Origin: Allium sativum
Taxonomy: Eukaryota; Streptophyta; Magnoliopsida; Asparagales; Amaryllidaceae
DNA length: 64,000 bases
Assembly: GCA_030737875.1 (NCBI GenBank)
Contig: CM060923.1
Location: 35,270,501-35,334,500, forward strand
Reading direction: 5' to 3'
Shown here: one piece after another, positions 1-11,400 of the stretch
Layout: each line of letters opens with the position of its first letter
Position numbering within the stretch: position 1 is the stretch's first letter
The notes under the pieces: generated by a model
The model's input: only the letters and a program-made list of their open reading frames with translations
Databases searched by the model: none
Told to the model about the DNA's origin: nothing
Program-made: the position numbers and the translations under genes

Positions 1-714
1 ACCTGAGTTTGAAATTTTCGTTTTGAAACAATATGATGCTGGAAGGAAGATCACTGATAACCGTTGTTCGGATTTAATAAAAGAGAATAGTGATCTTAAA
101 TTCAAATTTCAATGACTAGAGTCAACTTTGACTAAATTTTCTGATAGTGAAAAATCTTTGAATATGTTGTTGAAAAACCAATTTTCTGCTGGAAATACAT
201 GTAGCCTTGGTTTTGGGAATAATAATGTTTTTGAAAAACGAAATTCGAATGATTTGAAAAATTCTTCAAATTGCTTTGGAAATAATCAATTTGAAAATTC
301 AATCTTGGATAATCTCAAAGGATTTCTGAATCGTAAACGTAGTGTGAATTTTTTTTCTAACCAATCCTGGATCCCAACAAGAATAAAAAAAACTTCATGA
401 AATTCAAACAGGTTTGGGTTCCAAAGGGTACAAAGGTAAATTCGGATGGATTGTTGTATAAAGAAGTTTGGGTACCGAAAGTCCAACACACAACTGTGAG
501 TGGTTTCACTAATTTTGTTAGAACACTCAATCCCTTAAACACTTAGGTACTTGGGGTGGCAGAGGAAATGCTATTCAAAGGAGATTCAAATTCATACTGT
601 TTTATGGTTCAGTATCATTCACAGTTCCCCCAGCCAGGATTGAGTTAAAGATTCTGATTTACATTGGATTCTGGTATGGTCTCAAAACTCAGCTTTAAAA
701 AATTCTCTGTTTTT
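1..714 (+). pseudogene. Ty1/copia gag-to-protease relic (element F)
   Basis: Remnant of a copia Gag-Pol polyprotein. One frame reads from position 2, has a stop near 113, continues to about 400, then shifts into the frame that carries two WVPKG/WVPK-type motifs (around 405-485). Plant copia polyproteins have such motifs between the nucleocapsid and the protease. At 664-675 the codons Leu-Asp-Ser-Gly resemble the copia protease active-site stretch, just before the break at 714 where element B is inserted. No zinc knuckle is visible and at least two disruptions exist, so it is non-functional. Assignment to the same element as the LTR at 27137-29391 is inferred from orientation and from B's flanking duplication. 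Confidence 0.6.
710..714. repeat. Left target-site duplication of element B (TTTTT)
   Basis: These 5 bp match 24492-24496 at the other edge of B. Five bp is the usual gypsy size. The homopolymer sequence makes chance agreement possible. Confidence 0.6.
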
Positions 715-2770
715 TGTGACGATCGCCCACAGCCCCTGCTCTATACAAGAGGAATAATGCACTGAAAGGTGTGTCAGGCAGCTATGGAAGATCATCAAGG
801 TATGGTAGATAAACGAAATCTGTCGTAAACTCACAGCGCAAGGATAAAATATAATAGAACATATACAATAGGTAGTAATAGTGAAGCAGAAACACTGGAC
901 TTCTATACAACTAGAAAGTAAGATCCACAAACTTGGAAATAGTGTTTATACAAAGTTGCCTCACTACATCATTCAGAAATAACACACAGCGGAAATAAAT
1001 ACTAAATAGTAATAAAGATAGTGCACCAACCTCCTGAATGCCTCCGAATAGCAACACCGTCCTCACTTAAGCTACCTGTTACCTGATACTTAGTCTGCCC
1101 ATCCAACAATCTAATGAACATCCCAAGGTAATAAGAGGAAACATACAACCTTGAGTCAGACAATAGTCTTAGTGAGCGATAAAACAGCTAACAAACTTCA
1201 ACAATAAAGTGTATGAGAGGGGATAGATAAACATACTAATCTACCTACGACACCAGAAAAGTAATCAACCTAATCTTCTCCACATCGGACATTGATAGCC
1301 TTTACAGTCCATTCAACCAAAGGAATAACAATTCATAAATGGAAACCAGAGCAACCATTCAATTATGGAAAACACACATAACATCCAAATTATATAAGTC
1401 TCACACAGAACAACCAATCATCCATGACTAACTCTGGCTATCACTGCCAATCCTTCTTTGAAACCATCGTAAATCGTACGACGGCCAACCTTTCCATATG
1501 TCAAGGGCTAATGGTAATCCCAGTTCTAGCATAAAATCCATATGTCCAACCTTGACAATGTCCAACCTTGACAATTAGGCCTTTCAGCGATACCCAAGGT
1601 ACTCGACCAGCAACCTTCCAGTCTATTGGGTGCCCCCATTGTACCCCTGCTTTGAGCCTTCTAGAACTTACGACAATGATGACTTCTCGGCCTTCGCATC
1701 TCTAGTCATCCAACCTTTATGGCTATTTACTGCTCAAGTGACCTTCTCGAGCAACCATTATCTACCAACTCACGACCTTTGAGATGTCTGCCTATTCGTT
1801 GCTTTTCGCCAATCAATGAACATATCACATCACTTCGAACATCCCATTTTGAACTCTTTTCGAAGCCACCACAATCATTAAACCAACCAACATCATTATA
1901 AGGTTCAAAGCAATCCATAGCATTATTTCAGCACTTCCTAACTTCCCAATTGTATTTACTTTGAAGTGACATCATCACCGGAACTGTCCAATCAGAAAAA
2001 CTTGCCCAGAAATGCCAAAAATGGCTGAACAGAAATGGCTATCCAGCATAGCCTGACCCGAGCCACTTTGGTCCGACCCGACCCCTCCTAAATGGGAAGA
2101 CCCGACCCCTCATAAATGGGAAGACCCCACCTGAATGGGAAGACCTGACCCCTCATGAATGGGAAGACCCGACCCCTCCTAAATGGGAAGACCCCTCTTG
2201 AATGGGAAGACCCCTCCTGAATGGGAAGACCCCTCCTGAATGGGAAGACCCTCGTAAATGGGAAGACGCCTCTTGAATGGGATGACCCCTCCTGAATGGG
2301 AAGACCCCTCCTAAATGGAAAGACCCGACCCCTTATGAATGGGAAGACCTGACCCCTCATGAATGGGAAGACCCCTTCTGAATGGGAAGACCCGACCCCT
2401 TATGAATGGGATGACCCGACCCCTTATGAATGGGAAGACCCGACCCGTCATGAATGGGAAGACCCCTCCTGAATGGGAAGACTCGACCCCTCATGAATGG
2501 AAAGACCCGACCCCTTATGAATGGAAAGACCCGACCCCTTATGAATGGGAAGACCCGACCTCTTATGAATGGGAAGACCGCTCCTGAATGGGAAGACCTG
2601 ACCCCTCATGAATGGGAAGACCCGGCCCCTTATGAATGGGAAGACCCGACCCAAAACCTGCACTTCTCTAATTCTACTCCGATTTTGACCAAAACTTCGC
2701 CAAACGACGAATCCTACGAAACCAACTCAACCAAAATCATCAAACACAATCATAAACATATCATAACATT
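715..2770 (-). mobile_element. Element B 3' LTR, distal part
   Basis: Matches the 5' LTR at 21501-23576 along its whole length with scattered substitutions and small indels. It begins TGTGACGATCGCCC where the 5' copy has TGTGGCAACCGCCC. The match ends inside the motif CATT(C/A)CTAAC, where element A sequence begins. The short open frames here (for example 1719-1901) have no recognisable product and lie in LTR sequence. Confidence 0.88.
2080..2660. repeat. GC-rich minisatellite inside B LTR
   Basis: Tandem units built on AATGGGAAGACCC followed by CTCCTG (about 19 bp) or GACCCCTTATG (about 24 bp), roughly 25 copies with interspersed single-base variants. The 24-bp unit is a multiple of three and has no stop in several frames. 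That produces false overlapping open frames on both strands, such as a Met-Asn-Gly-Lys-Thr-Arg-Pro-Leu period. Confidence 0.9.
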
Positions 2771-2816
2771 CCTAACTTGAAGATTTCGAGGACGAAATCC
2801 TTTAAGGAGGGGAGAA
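2771..2816 (+). mobile_element. Residual 3' end of a deleted A internal region, with PPT
   Basis: Essentially identical to 8404-8449 and 14044-14089. It contains the imperfect palindrome GATTTCG-AGGA-CGAAATC and the PPT AAGGAGGGGAGAA (2804-2816). In pol-bearing plant gypsy elements the equivalent sequence overlaps the end of pol, so it is probably a remnant of a coding ancestor. Confidence 0.85.
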
Positions 2817-3068
2817 TGTAACAACCCGTATTTCTGATAACCTGTTATAACGTAAATCGAGGCAGAATTTAATTTAAAAATCTGAATCAAGGGAAACGGG
2901 CTGTGCCATTGCGTTCGTCTCGGAAAAATACGCGAAATAGAGTCCTAGTTTTCGAAAATCGGAGTCCGTATGACCCGATTAAGGCCCAACGAAGTTTTCA
3001 GAAAAATTCAAAGTAAAAACAGATTTCAAATTCAAGTTTGAATTTGGAAATTAGGGCAGTTGGGCGCA

Positions 3069-3170
3069 GGCGGGAAAATTCCCGCCAGAGTACCCAAGTC
3101 GACAGCCCTGTCGACTTGGGAGTCAACTTGGTTGGACCCAAGTCGACAGCCCTGTCGACTTGGTCCAACC
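3069..3170. promoter_or_regulatory. Palindromic U3 module of A LTR 1
   Basis: One GGCGGGAA-AA-TTCCCGCC palindrome (3069-3086) is followed by two perfect hairpins CCAAGTCGACAG-CC-CTGTCGACTTGG (3094-3119 and 3138-3163). The second sits within a larger 41-bp near-perfect inverted repeat. It lies ~120 bp upstream of the TATA box. A transcriptional role is inferred from position only. Equivalent modules are at 8708-8810 and 14348-14450, with a different arrangement in LTR 2. Confidence 0.6.
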
Positions 3171-3291
3171 GGGCAGTTTTGCCTGGTGCACCATTTTGGG
3201 GTTTTGGTTAGGTTTTTGGGGCCAGATTCGGTTTTAAGGGCTGAGATTGGAACTAGGGTTTAATCTTAAGGCTAAAACTAGTCCTAATCTC

Positions 3292-3300
3292 TATAAATAA
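3292..3300 (+). promoter_or_regulatory. TATA box of A LTR 1
   Basis: TATAAATAA at LTR position ~476, followed by a telomere-like AACCCTAAA box and a pyrimidine-containing leader. The same motif recurs at 8924 and 14564 in the other LTRs. Confidence 0.6.
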
Positions 3301-3679
3301 GCCCCTAACCTAACCCTAAATCATCATTATTCACTCAAGTAACTAAACTATGGCAAAATCATTCCTCTCATGGCCTCCACTCTCTTCATAAAATTCCTAA
3401 GTCATTTTTATGAGAGATTTTCCATGCATACAAGTGTTTTCAAGCTTGTATAAGCATCATTAGCTTGCATTCAAGTCAAGTTTCCATATTTACATCATAA
3501 AGCAAGGGTTTTGATCATTTTTGCTCAAGGGTTTTTCTATTGGAGCTTGCATTTTGGGTTTAATTGATTGCATAAGGGCTTTGTCATATTTTTGTGTCTT
3601 CATAAGCATTGTAAGCCCTTTTCTACTTTCATATTTAAACTCTAAAGTTAATGAATGATGCAAGTTGTGTTTGATCATT

Positions 3680-3895
3680 ATGATATGATATGCAAGTTTA
3701 TCATGTTATGCAAGTTTGCCATGTTGTGATATGCAAGTTAATCCTGTTATGTTATGCAAGTTTGCCATGTTATGATATGCAAGTTTATCATGCTATGATA
3801 TGCAAGTTTATATGCAAGGTTGCCATGTTATGTTATGCAAGTTTGCTATGTTATGATATGCAAGTTTGCCATGTATGTTATGCAAGTTTGGGTTG
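3680..3895. repeat. TATGCAAGTTTGCCATGTTA minisatellite in A LTR 1
   Basis: About ten degenerate units of 15-25 bp built on TATGCAAGTTT plus GCCATGTTATGA. Homologous arrays are at 9318-9528 and 14957-15167. The short open frames across them are repeat artefacts. Confidence 0.85.
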
Positions 3896-6437
3896 ATCGT
3901 TTTACTCATGTTATCATGTTATGCAAGCTTACCTTGAGTATATGAACATAAAGCTTCAAGCTTTATGCTAAAGGTTGCATTTTGGCAACATGTAGGATTA
4001 TCATATCTCTTATGATAACTTGCATGTGAGGCTAAATGCGAACTTATGGCCATTTCTACATGTCATTTATCACCATGTATCACCAATATGCTAAGTTTGG
4101 TTTTATGCATGCTTTTGAGGCCTAGAAATGTAATATGCAAGTATATGAACATATGTACATTTCATATAAAACTTGTGGCTTCAACACCTTTATGTCATGA
4201 TTATGCCAAGTTCCCTCTTTCTATCCTTTATGCGCTATTGCGATATGTAAGCGATGGGATTGCGTTTGGGGTTGGGTAAACTTAAAAGACATAAAAACAT
4301 AAGATTGGGAATTTACCTATTGAGTTAGGTCTACCCATTGGGAATTTACCTATTAAGTTAGGTCTACCCAAATTCTTGAAAACTTGTAATATGTTTTGTA
4401 AACATAATGGACATGACACTTAGAAAATATAAGTGCGACCAACTCGAGGTTGGGTTGAGTTTGTAGCGTAAACCTACCCGGAACCGACCGGCTTAACTAG
4501 TTGCTACAAACAATAGGACCCAATGTGAGAAGTTGGTCATGTGGTACCTTGAACCCGAGGTTAGACCAAGTTGTGGTGTAAAGCTACCCGGAACCAACCG
4601 GCTTAACTAGTAACCGCAACAAAGTCTAATGTGAGAGGTTAAGGCACATTAATTAATTAATGCTACATGATAAGGTTAAGTAAATTTGACTTATGACACT
4701 TAACCAATCTGAACTCGGTAAATTAACGGGGTTAAGTTAACCTACACTTAACCAATCTGAACTCGGTAATTTAACGGGGTTAAGTTGAAATATACTTAAC
4801 CAATCCAACTCAGTAATTTGATAAGGCTGAGAACCAATTTGATACCTGGTCTGGATAAACTAACTTGATTGATAAATTAAACGAACCTGTTTTGCGGATC
4901 TGTAGGACCCACACCAAGTTAGGCAAGTTTGTAAATCTATTATCTGATCCGTTAGTCTGAAAACTGATCGTCTGAACTCTGTATGTATGAACTCTGTTAA
5001 TAAGTTAATCTGAATCTGATAGTCTGGGGACACAATGGGGAATACTTGTGTCATTTGTTGTTTGGGACCATATTAGTCAGTAACCCTTTCTGGTATCAAA
5101 ATTTTGACCCAACTGTAGGTAGGGTCCGGGCACGCTTACTGAACTAATTATAAGTGGTTCATTCTGATAATGGCGATGGGTGTTGATGGTGCGTTCCAAC
5201 CGGGTCATGTGCGTGCATGGATCCCGGTCTGCCTCTGAGGATGTAAGACGCCGTGACATCTGTAAATATGCCTGTGCCAATTGGTTGCCACTTTAGGGAG
5301 TGATACACCCTGTCGTGGGGCCGACACAGGGTATTTATGTAATAGGGAGCCGATCGCTTGGGTAGGATTTAGGGTACACTTAGCTCTGTCTGATTCTGTT
5401 GGTACCGTCTGTTTTGTTGGGTGGCAACACCCGTCTGTTTCTGCGTGGTACCGTTCTGTTAGGGTGGTAAAGGCCCATTTTTGTTAGCATTCCGTTTCTG
5501 TACTTTATCTATTAGGGTGGTTAAGGCCCATTATTGTTAGCATTCCGTTTCTGTGCTTTATCTGTTAGGGTGGTAAAGGCCCATTATTGATAGCCTTCCG
5601 TTTCTGTACTTTACCTGTTAGGATGGTAAAAGCCCATTTTTTCCAAACTTTATTTCTGTATGGACCATTCTGTTCCGTCCTGTTTCGATGTGAACATTGG
5701 GGTTACACCTAATCCTGTTATACTAGAATTGGTACCAAGAAGTTGGATCTTGATTTAAGTCAAACACCTGATACTGGGCCAAGTTTAGGCCAAGGGATAA
5801 ATTCTTGATTATACATGACATGTTAGAATGCTGGTACACCTGTGGTGAAAAACCTTAAACCTGATTATGCGATGACACCTTAATCTACCTTGTTAGTTAA
5901 TCATCATGCTAGTATGTTGTTATCCTTATGTTCATCCCTGCTTCTCATGCCAGTTAACTTTATCAGTTTACATTGATTGTAGTAGGGCTTACTCAGTCTT
6001 TTTGACTGACCTGTTTTTCTTTTGCCTCTTTTCTTCCGTTCCCCCCCCCCCAGGTTCTCAGTGTGGGAACGTTGGAGCTTAGCTTGGATTTCTGATCGCT
6101 TGCTTGTGGGATTTTAGCTCATGTACGGTCTTGACATGAAGCTAGCTATGGTTATCACTTATTTTGGGGATAGTACTTATGTATTTCAGTTTTTCAGTGA
6201 TGTTGTTTTTATCTAGACTTGTGTATTTGGAAAGTTGACATTATGTTGTACCAAGACTTGTTTTGAAATAGTTTGAAATCTTCCGTTGTTTTACTTATCT
6301 TATTTACTCTGTTTACATATATACATATGTTCTTGTTCTGCCTTGATATATCATTATGCATGTTTACCTGATTCAAACACCCCTCCAAAGTCAGAGTGCT
6401 TGCTAGAGCCACCCTGGCGGAGGTGGGGTGTTACATT

Positions 6438-6449
6438 TGGTATCAGAGC
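6438..6449 (+). other. Primer-binding site of A, unit 1 (initiator Met-tRNA)
   Basis: TGGTATCAGAGC starts 3 nt after the LTR end. It is the canonical plant complement of the 3' end of initiator Met-tRNA, priming minus-strand DNA synthesis. Confidence 0.93.
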
Positions 6450-6631
6450 ATATGGTTTACGAGAAGGAACAAAAGCTTTTGAAAAACTATTTTCAAAACC
6501 AAGTATAAAGTATTTTCCAAAGAAAAGTCTAGTTTATTTTAAAAGGCTATTCCCCAAAAGCCATTAGCACAATCCTTAGTTATCTATTCTTAGTTTCCTC
6601 GTTCTGAATCTATCTTTTCCTTCTTTTCAGT

Positions 6632-7600
6632 ATGAAAGATAACTTTGTTATCCCAGAGGGAGTGCAAGTTCATGTTTGGTATAGGAGACTTATGGAGGCT
6701 AGGGCTACCGAAGCCGGCCCCGCAAATGTTACTCCTCCTCCGGTGGTTAATGTTCCTCCTCCTCCTGTTGCTGAGGTTCCTCCTCCTCCTCCCCCTCAGC
6801 ATCCTCGAGTAGAGTTCACGAAAATTTGCAAGGACTTCAAAGCAATGGGTGGCAAGAACTTTCTAGGTACCGAGACTTTTGTAGAGGCCCGGAATTGGTT
6901 GAAAGAGACCGAGGATTTATTCGCTATCTTTGGATTAGATGATCAGAGAAAGATCTTGTTGGTGGTTTGGCTTATGAGGGATGAAGCCGCTTATTGGTGG
7001 GAGATCACCACCGCGACTAGGCCCGTTGAGACTTGGGCCGATTTCAGGACAAGATTCGGGCTTAAGTTTCTGTCTTCTGCTGAAGAGAATTTGCAAATGG
7101 AGAGGTTTATTGCTTTGAAGCAAGGAGACATGTCTGTCAAAGAATATGTGAACAAGTTCAATCAATTAGCTCGTTTTGGCTTGGATATGGTGAGTACTAC
7201 TCAGAAGAAGGCTCTTCGTTTTGCTAGAGGATTGAATGAGCCGTTACAAGAGTTAGCTATGTCTCATGTGCCCATGGGGGCCACGTTTGAGAGTTTGGTA
7301 GATATGGCCCTACTCAATGAAGAGAACAAGAGTGCAAAGAAGGAGGTCAAGGTGAATGAGTCTCAAAACAAGAAAACGGGGCCCAAAAAGGAAATGCAAA
7401 AGAAGGAGGAGAAGTCTGAAGATAAGAAGGAAAAGAAGTGCTTTACTTGTGGAAGCTCAACTCATCTAAACAAGGATTGCAGAAAGAGGAAGGGCACTTG
7501 CTTTAACTGTGGAGAGATGGGACACTTCACTAGGGACTGCCCGAAGAAGAAAGGGACTACATCGGAAGGAACGGAGAATACTCGCATGGCGAGTGAATAG
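6632..7600 (+). CDS. gag: Gag polyprotein of element A, unit 1 (322 aa)
   Basis: Structural Gag of a Ty3/gypsy element that would form the virus-like particle and package element RNA. Residues ~30-58 are Pro-rich. Residues ~60-230 match the plant Retrotrans_gag capsid family: an F-GTETFVEARNWL start, a central AAYWWE segment, a LKQGDMSVKEYVNKF helix and a RFARGLNEPL motif. A Lys/Glu-rich linker (~233-269) leads to two perfect CCHC zinc knuckles (CX2CX4HX4C) at 270-283 and 290-303. The start is the first Met, ~180 nt after the PBS. The frame ends in a stop with no protease or pol behind it. It is intact, and ~97% identical to the Gag at 12265-13230 with about ten substitutions and one Pro indel. 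Retained openness in two copies suggests recent function. Confidence 0.95.
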   Translation: MKDNFVIPEGVQVHVWYRRLMEARATEAGPANVTPPPVVNVPPPPVAEVPPPPPPQHPRVEFTKICKDFKAMGGKNFLGTETFVEARNWLKETEDLFAIFGLDDQRKILLVVWLMRDEAAYWWEITTATRPVETWADFRTRFGLKFLSSAEENLQMERFIALKQGDMSVKEYVNKFNQLARFGLDMVSTTQKKALRFARGLNEPLQELAMSHVPMGATFESLVDMALLNEENKSAKKEVKVNESQNKKTGPKKEMQKKEEKSEDKKEKKCFTCGSSTHLNKDCRKRKGTCFNCGEMGHFTRDCPKKKGTTSEGTENTRMASE

Positions 7601-8436
7601 ATTAGGGCTAGAATAATTTGTCTGTAGGATGTTTAATTTTCCTTGTCTGATTTTCAGTTTGAAACTCTTTTTCTGGTATTTTGATTCTGTAATGGAAACT
7701 CGGTACTTTAATGCTAGTCTTTCTTCTGATCTGGTAATAGTCTCAAACTCCCTGAGAGTTATAACTCATATGTTTGTGATAAATTGGGGTTTGAGAGTAT
7801 CTGTGTTGGGCATGAGGGTGACTATGACGAATACATTCCGGGTTTCTACCATGCTTAGTTTCCTAAGAATCATTTGGGGAAATCTGATCTGTACTAGTAG
7901 TCTGTAAGTATATGTACCAAGTTTTTGTTTTATCTGTACTCGCTTCCATCACTCGACTGTATCTTGTTGAGATAGGAATCCTATGGATGTAAACATGTGT
8001 TTGAGACATGTTATGTTTGATGGTTGCAAGTGGATGCAAGTGGTTGCTCGTGGATGCATAAACACACACTAGGCACTAGATCGGCTCGAAATCAACTCTC
8101 ATATTGCATATGGACGTGTGTACATTTTCAATTCTTATGGTTGCAAGAGGGTTAATTCAGCACATGGATGTTGCATATGGATGAATGTTTGTGCACACAT
8201 ATAGTATTATATGAGTAGGACTATTTGCATACATAATGGATTCATTTCACTAACATACTTTGCATTGATGATCTTTGCATTAGATAAGAACATATACACA
8301 CACCTTTTGCATATGTTCATACCGCATTAGAATCTTTAAGGACAATGATTGCTCGTGAATGATGATTTGAGTAGATGGATGATGGATGGTAGGATGCGTT
8401 CTTCCTAACTTGAAGATTTCGAGGACGAAATCCTTT
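7601..8436 (+). other. Post-gag region of A unit 1, no recognised gene
   Basis: Holds no protease/RT/integrase similarity on either strand. A 92-codon open frame at 7629-7907 is also open in unit 2, but its three amino-acid differences include no obvious conserved domain and it lacks a family match, so I do not call it. The region contains degenerate GGATGCAAGTGGTTGC and CACACATATA-like repeats. It ends with the palindrome GATTTCG-AGGA-CGAAATC before the PPT. Confidence 0.7.
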
Positions 8437-8449
8437 AAGGAGGGGAGAA
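8437..8449 (+). other. PPT of A, unit 1
   Basis: AAGGAGGGGAGAA abuts the TG start of LTR 2. It would prime plus-strand DNA synthesis. Confidence 0.85.
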
Positions 8450-11400
8450 TGTAACAACGCGTATTTCTGATAACCTGTTATAACGTAAATCGAGGCAGAA
8501 TTTAATTTAAAAATCTGAATCAAGGGAAACGGGCTGTGCCATTGCGTTCGTCTCGGAAAAATACGCGAAATAGAGTCCGAGTTTTCGAAAATCGGAGTCC
8601 GTATGACCCGATTAAGGCCCAACGAAGTTTTCAGAAAAATTCAAAGTAAAAACAGATTTCAAATTCAAGTTTGAATTTGGAAATTAGGGCAGTTGGGCGC
8701 AGGCGGGAAAATTCCCGCCAGAGTACCCAAGTCGACAGCCCTGTCGACTTGGTTGGACCCAAGTCGACAGCCCTGTCGACTTGGCTGTCGACTTGGTCCA
8801 GCCGGGCAGTTTTGCCTGGTGCACCATTTTGGGGTTTTGGTTAGGTTTTGGAGCCAGATTCGGTTTTAAGGGCTGAGATTGGAACTAGGGTTTAATCCTA
8901 AGGCTAAAACTAGTCCTAATCTCTATAAATAAGCCCCTAACCTAACCCTAAATCATCATTATTCACTCAAGTAACTAAACTATGGCAAAATCATTCCTCT
9001 CATGGCCTCCACTCTCTTCATAAAATTCCTAAGTCATTTTTATGAGAGATTTTCCATGCATACAAGTGTTTTCAAGCTTGTATAAGCATCATTAGCTTGC
9101 ATTCAAGTCAAGTTTCCATATTTACATCATAAAGCAAGGGTTTTGATCATTTTTGCTCAAGGGTTTTTCTATTGGAGCTTGCATTTTGGGTTTAATTGAT
9201 TGCATAAGGGCTTTGTCATATTTTTTTTGTCTTCATAAGCATTGTAAGCCCTTTTCTACTTTCATATTTAAACTCTAAAGTTAATGAATGATGCAAGTTG
9301 TGTTTGATCATTATGATATGATATGCAAGTTTATCATGTTATGCAAGTTTGCCATGTTATGATATGCAAGTTAATCCTGTTATGTTATGCAAGTTTGCCA
9401 TGTTATGATATGCAAGTTTATCAAGCTATGATATGCAAGTTTATATGCAAGGTTGCCATGTTATGTTATGCAAGTTTGCTATGTTATGATATGCAAGTTT
9501 GCCATGTATGTTATGCAAGTTTGGGTTGATCGTTTTACTCATGTTATCATGTTATGCAAGCTTACCTTGAGTATATGAACATAAAGCTTCAAGCTTTATG
9601 CTAAAGGTTGCATTTTGGCAACATGTAGGATTATCATATCTCTTATGATAACTTGCATGTGAGGCTAAATGCGAACTTATGATCATTTCTACATGTCATT
9701 TATCACCATGTATCACCAATATGCTAAGTTTGGTTTTATGCATGCTTTTGAGGCCTAGAAATGTAATATGCAAGTATATGAACATATGTACATTTCATAC
9801 AAAACTTGTGGTTTCAACACCTTTATGTCATGATTATGCCAAGTTCCCTCTTTCTATCCTTTATGCGCTATTGCGATATGTAAGCGATGGGATTGCGTTT
9901 GGGGTTGGGTAAACTTAAAAGACATAAAAACATAAGATTGGGAATTTACCTATTAAGTTATTTCTACCCATTGGGAATTTACCTATTAAGTTAGGTCTAC
10001 CCAAATTCTTGAAAACTTGTAATATGTTTTGTAAACATAATGGACATGACACTTAGAAAATATAAGTGTGACCAACTCGAGGTTGGGTTGAGTTTGTAGC
10101 GTAAACCTACCCGGAACCGACCGGCTTAACTAGTTGCTACAAACAATAGGACCCAATGTGAGAAGTTGGTCATGTGGTACCTTGAACCCGAGGTTAGACC
10201 AAGTTGTGGTGTAAAGCTACCCGGAACCAACCGGCTTAACTAGTAACCGCAACAAAGTCTAATGTGAGAGGTTAAGGCACATTAATTAATTAATGCTACA
10301 TGATAAGGTTAAGTAAATTTGACTTATGACACTTAACCAATCTGAACTCGGTAAATTAACGGGGTTAAGTTAACCTACACTTAACCAATCTGAACTCGGT
10401 AATTTAACGGGGTTAAGTTGAAATATACTTAACCAATCCAACTCAGTAATTTGATAAGGCTGAGAACCAATTTGATACCTGGTCTGGACAAACTAACTTG
10501 ATTGATAAATTAAACGAACCTGTTTTGCGGATCTGTAGGACCCACACCAAGTTAGGCAAGTTTGTAAATCTGTTATCTGATCCATTAGTCTGAAAACTGA
10601 TCGTCTGAACTCTGTATGTCTGAGCTCTGTTAATAAGTTAATCTGAATCTGATAGTCTGGGGACACAATGGGGAATACTTGTGTCATTTGTTGTTTGGGA
10701 CCCATATTAGTCAGTAACCCTTTCTGGTATCAAAACTTTGACCCAACTGTAGGTAGGGTCCGGGCACGCTTACTGAACTAATTATAAGTGGTTCATTCTG
10801 ATAATGGCGATGGGTGTTGATGGTGCGTTCCAACCGGGTCATGTGCGTGCATGGATCCCGGTCTGCCTCTGAGGATGTAAGACGCCGTGACATCTGTAAA
10901 TATGCCTGTGCCAATTGGTTGCCACTTTAGGGAGTGATACACCCTATCGTGGGGCCGACACAGGGTATTTATGTAATAGGGAGCCGATCGCTTGGGTAGG
11001 ATTTAGGGTACACTTAGCTCTGTCTGATTCTGTTGGTACCGTCTGTTTTGTTGGGTGGCAACACCCGTCTGTTTCTGCGTGGTACCGTTCTGTTAGGGTG
11101 GTAAAGGCCCATTTTTGTTAGCATTCCGTTTCTGTACTTTATATGTTAGGGTGGTTAAGGCCCATTATTGTTAGCATTCCGTTTCTGTGCTTTATCTGTT
11201 AGGGTGGTAAAGGCCCATTATTGTTAGCCTTCCGTTTCTGTACTTTATCTGTTAGGATGGTAAAAGCCCATTTTTCCCAAACTCTATTTCTGTATGGACC
11301 ATTCTGTTCCGTCCTGTTTCGATGTGAACATTGGGGTTACACCTAATCCTGTTATACTAGAATTGGTACCAAGAAGTTGGATCTTGATTTAAGTCAAACA

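Larger units (their letters stand above)
2817..6435 (+). mobile_element. Element A LTR 1
   Basis: Begins TGTAACAACCC and ends GGGTGTTACA, with a PBS directly after it. It contains a TATA box (3292-3300), GC-rich palindromes (3069-3170), a TATGCAAGTTT minisatellite (3680-3890), paired ACTTAACC/GGTTAAGT motifs (4690-4810), four copies of a ~57-bp TGTTAGGGTGGTAAAGGCCC repeat (5455-5650) and a poly-C tract near 6040-6051. By eye it is ~98% identical to the other two LTRs, with several private changes in its second half. Confidence 0.93.

Noticed and set aside
2088..2780. Several 70-108-codon open frames on both strands
   Set aside because: They arise from the 24-bp minisatellite (multiple of three, no stops) and overlap each other in opposite directions; no family or start context.
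3302..3320. Telomere-like CCTAACCCTAAA and the similar motif in E (51919)
   Set aside because: Only one or two units; better explained as telo-box promoter motifs near the TATA box than as interstitial telomere repeats.
3690..3896. Cys/Tyr-rich frame in the A LTR
   Set aside because: Translation of the TATGCAAGTTT minisatellite inside an LTR; repeated in all three LTRs only because they are copies.
7629..7907. 92-codon frame after Gag, open in both A units
   Set aside because: The units are ~98% identical, so shared openness is expected. Differences are amino-acid changing, and the peptide has no recognisable domain.
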